Below, one piece after another: positions 19,006 through 21,829 of a stretch of 21,829 nt of DNA. The notes beneath the pieces were generated by a model. That model made no database searches and was not told where the DNA came from. It saw only the letters and a list, made by a program, of their open reading frames with translations. This stretch comes from Pelargonium cotyledonis (taxonomy: Eukaryota; Streptophyta; Magnoliopsida; Geraniales; Geraniaceae): contig JAYMTA010001095.1 of the NCBI GenBank assembly GCA_036897625.1, positions 1-21,829 of the forward strand, read 5' to 3'. Both the position numbers and the translations under genes were made by a program. Position 1 is the stretch's first letter, and each line of letters opens with the position of its first letter.

Positions 19006-21484
19006 AAATTAGGTTGTCTTAAATATATTTTTATATGTATATAGTATAGGCATATTTATTCTGTAATATATTTAAGAGATATTAACTCATTTTCTATATA
19101 CATATATATATTGGTCATTCGTGCAAAACTCTTAAAAGTGAAACTCGATATTCATTTGGTTCAAAATGCTAGAAAAACTATGAAACTCATTTTTTAGACA
19201 GATAAAACGCGTTTTTTCATGTAACGAGTCGAAGTCAATTAATTATTATGAATGATCAATATGATTGCTGATAGCAAGATCATGATCGGAGGGTGGATCA
19301 GGATGCCAACTCATATATACAAGAGAAAACACGTGTGATCACATTCGTGAACCAATATGATTATTGGGAATTTAACGAGGCATGAACCTGTGTTTACCCA
19401 AAACTTGACCTTGTTTTTTTTTTTTTTTTTGAATTTGGACCAAACCAAATGAATGTGGTACTTTTTTGGTCGGATCAAACACTCTACACTCGCGTGCATC
19501 ACAAATCAACGACTGAAGGCTGCTAGAAAAGATTAGTTCGTGAACCATTTTTAGTAAGGATGAAAAAAAATCATTTCCTATTCTCATTTTGTATTCCAAT
19601 TTTTATCGAATTCAAATACTATCTTATATCTAGGGTTGTTCTTATGGAAATATCAACTATACTATCGAATTCAACATGTTCACATCAATATAGTAGTGAC
19701 ACAACATTCTAATATTGTGTAGTATATAGTTGGGCTTTTTTCGAGAGTTTGGTGCATGCCACGTAAATAGATTATTCTACTAATGAGTCTATATTGTTAC
19801 ATCTTTTAAAGTTCAATATGTTGGTAATCATAAAATAGCAAAAAACACTTTTCAATTGACAAAACAAAAAACGTGTCTCTCGCAAACGTTAATAAATTAC
19901 AAAATTTGCATGAAACTGAAAACTACATTCACGTGCTTCTCAGTTATGGCTCTTTCTGAGCTCATCAAGTCAAGAATCTTGGTAATTAGACGGTGCTGCT
20001 GTTGTTGACACACATATGAACGCATTAGATTTGTATTTTGATTTCAGATACGAGAGCGCTCGAAACTCGACACACGTTTGTTACGCTAAAACTATATAGA
20101 ATGTGAAGAGCGGGTAATTTGAGTCCCAACACGTGATATAATATTTATATGACACAAAATAAGTGTATTTTGTGTTAGAATACCCAACATGTATAATAAT
20201 CTTATCGTGTTTGTGTTGAGCCTGAAAAACATGTACGCACGCTAAATTAATCACACACAAAACTCTATCTAGTCTTATTGTACGTGTCTGTATATATATA
20301 TTTAACATATTTTTATTAAATTTGTGACATTTAATATATAGTTTTGGACCGTGTCAAGCCGAACATGTTGTTTTTGTCATGCGAATCACGTTATGTTGAG
20401 TTGTGCTAATTGTGTTGTGTCGTGTCAGCTCAACTAATTAAGTTTAACGTGATATATTCGTGTAATTGCATGTTCATGTGCAAGCTTTTCATGTGAAGTG
20501 TAAAGATTTTTTTAGCTGAAAAAATTAATCAAGCCTATTTCAACAATTCGAACTCGCAAAATTACAAGTAAAATTTTAAACGTTTACAAATACACTACCA
20601 AAATCTCAGCTCAAGAAAGTACACAAACTCGTATTCTTGGGGTAAGATTCAATATTAGTACTTTGCTATTCGTATTGAATTCAAAATCTAAATTGTCATC
20701 GTTAAAATAACATCTTAAAGATAACACTTCGAATTTTGCGTTGAAAAAAGTCTACTTCACAAATTTTCTATATGAACTACGTGGATTCATACGAATTGTA
20801 CGTTGTACCCATGGTAACTTTTCATTACAAATTGAAAACCGAAATTTATCTACTCATTCTAGACGACTCAACCCAATAAAACTCGAGTCTAAATTGTTAG
20901 CTTTATATTGCATTTCTTACGTCCGAACATTCACACCCAAATTAATGAGACGGACCGAAAAGAGCATAAGATGCAGCAGAAATTGGTATACGTAGTGTCT
21001 TCACAACTGCCTATCATTATTATATGCCAACCTTATTGGTATTTTTAGTCAATACAAAGTGTACATTTATTTCACTTATGCTCTGATGCTACTCACTTAT
21101 TGCCTGCTACTGCAATATTTTCATGTACACCTGCCACGTGAAATTTTTAAAGTGGTGGGCTCTCTTGGTCACCACATGCACAAAAACAAAAAAAAGTGGG
21201 AGTTTTCATACCACACTTCTCAACAATATGTATTGTTTTGGAATTTAATGCGAGAAAGATTTTCTGTTTGTTATACGACATCTTAGTTATTAGAATGTTC
21301 AATTTTTTAGTCGCTTTTCTTCGGAAAAGATCGAAATTATTAATGTATTTTTCTTCAGTTAGCTAAATTTAGACATGATATCACATATAGGAGCTCAATT
21401 TGAGTTTCATGAATGCGAATGTACTAATGAAAAACAATATATATTGTGTCAGATGTGAGTCCAAACTATTACATTATTAGAGAA
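19006..21484. other. AT-rich intergenic DNA, eroded repeats, no supported gene
   Basis: Only short, unconvincing frames occur. A T18 run lies at about 19413-19430. Purine/pyrimidine TATA-type stretches are at 19020-19110, and a GATCATGATC palindrome at about 19279-19288. The section from about 20080 to 20470 is listed separately. The region 20560-20960 contains two copies of the TCTAAATTGT word also found in other repeats of the window. I see no RNA gene. Confidence 0.4.
20080..20470. repeat. Eroded dispersed repeat with CGTGTTGTGTCGTGTC-like words
   Basis: The sequence around 20340-20470 contains ACCGTGTCAAGCC, GTGTTGTGTCGTGTCAGCTCAA and AACGTGATATATTCGTGT. Further ACACGTGATA and TATCGTGTTTGTGTTGAGCCTG phrases lie at 20130-20225. 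Such CGTGTC-rich wording is familiar from abundant non-coding plant transposons, but the family and borders cannot be set from this copy. Confidence 0.35.
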
Positions 21485-21829
21485 TAATTCCTTCTCTAAA
21501 ACCCGTGGCCTATTTCCGCCTTGTGCGTGCGGCAGCGTTGGAGTTCAGGCAGCGGAGGAGTGTTGTCGACGTGTTTGTCGAGAGTCGAAGGCAGGTGGTT
21601 AGGTGAGCTGTTAGCGGAATGAAGAGTGCGAAGTATAGGCGCAGGCTCATCGGGAGAGGATGATCGGACTGTGCAAGGATCGAATCGGGGTTCGCCGGCA
21701 GCTCGTGAGGGGGGCATCGGTCTGTGTACGTGGTGAACAAGGGTAGGTGACAAGAGCATGGAGGAGGTCAGCGGCGAAGCACGGATCGTGCGTTGGGTCA
21801 GTGGTCGTGCGGGGAGTTGTCAGTGGTAA
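21485..21829. other. GC-richer block at the right edge, unidentified
   Basis: Base composition changes abruptly near 21500 from AT-rich to clearly GC-rich with many CG dinucleotides, and this continues to the window end. Short open frames run on the minus strand (21496-21759, 87 codons, Pro/Arg/His/Ser-rich) and in overlapping frames, but none resembles a family I know. It may be the edge of a gene, a transposon or a plain GC-rich insertion. The window ends before this can be decided. Confidence 0.4.

Noticed and set aside
21140-21180. A short GTGGTG/CACCAC hairpin
   Set aside because: The stem is only 6 bp, expected by chance in a window this long.
1-21829. CRISPR arrays, operons or bacterial insertion sequences
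   Set aside because: No regularly spaced repeats, ribosome-binding sites or transposase genes are seen; gene structure is clearly plant nuclear.

Overview
The window is nuclear DNA of a flowering plant, most likely a eudicot. Genes have GT-AG introns, intergenic DNA is very AT-rich, and decayed tRNA-derived SINEs and a LINE scrap are present. I cannot name the species. Four protein genes can be supported, and their exon structures below were rebuilt by hand by matching splice phases.

Layout from left to right. Positions 1-1680 are repeat-rich intergenic DNA. Positions 1689-4082 (+) hold a four-exon SLX1-type GIY-YIG structure-specific endonuclease whose C-terminal tail is enlarged by an internal duplication. 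Positions 4653-6011 (-) hold an intronless CBL-interacting protein kinase of the CIPK2/10/15 type, convergent with SLX1. Positions 6012-8699 are the divergent spacer between the kinase and the next gene, with a probable 5'-UTR intron of the kinase, a pentanucleotide microsatellite, a 178-bp tandem duplication and a SINE. Positions 8700-11078 (+) hold a three-exon BLOS1 (BLOC-1 subunit 1) gene. Its 1.5-kb second intron contains two collinear pieces resembling the neighbouring transporter gene, a SINE and a long near-perfect foldback. Positions 11079-14622 are AT-rich intergenic DNA. Positions 14623-16817 (-) hold a three-exon nodulin-like/NFD4-type major facilitator transporter. Positions 16818-21829 have no supported gene: a TATA-box promoter for the transporter, TE-derived repeats, a 5'-truncated LINE RNase H fragment with an 8-bp target-site duplication, and an unexplained GC-richer block at the right edge.

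The genes do not form a pathway. They look like ordinary housekeeping or signalling neighbours: DNA repair, Ca2+ signalling, endosomal sorting and membrane transport. From memory, SLX1, BLOS1, an MFS gene and a CIPK also lie close together on Arabidopsis chromosome 2 (around At2g30300-At2g30360), so this appears to be an old microsyntenic block in which the CIPK type and position differ.

The observations most worth following are the foldback in BLOS1 intron 2, whose 3' edge matches the CIPK activation segment at 23 of 25 bases in antisense orientation; the transporter-derived fragments in the same intron; and the duplicated CDK-site plus SUMO-interaction-like module in the SLX1 tail.
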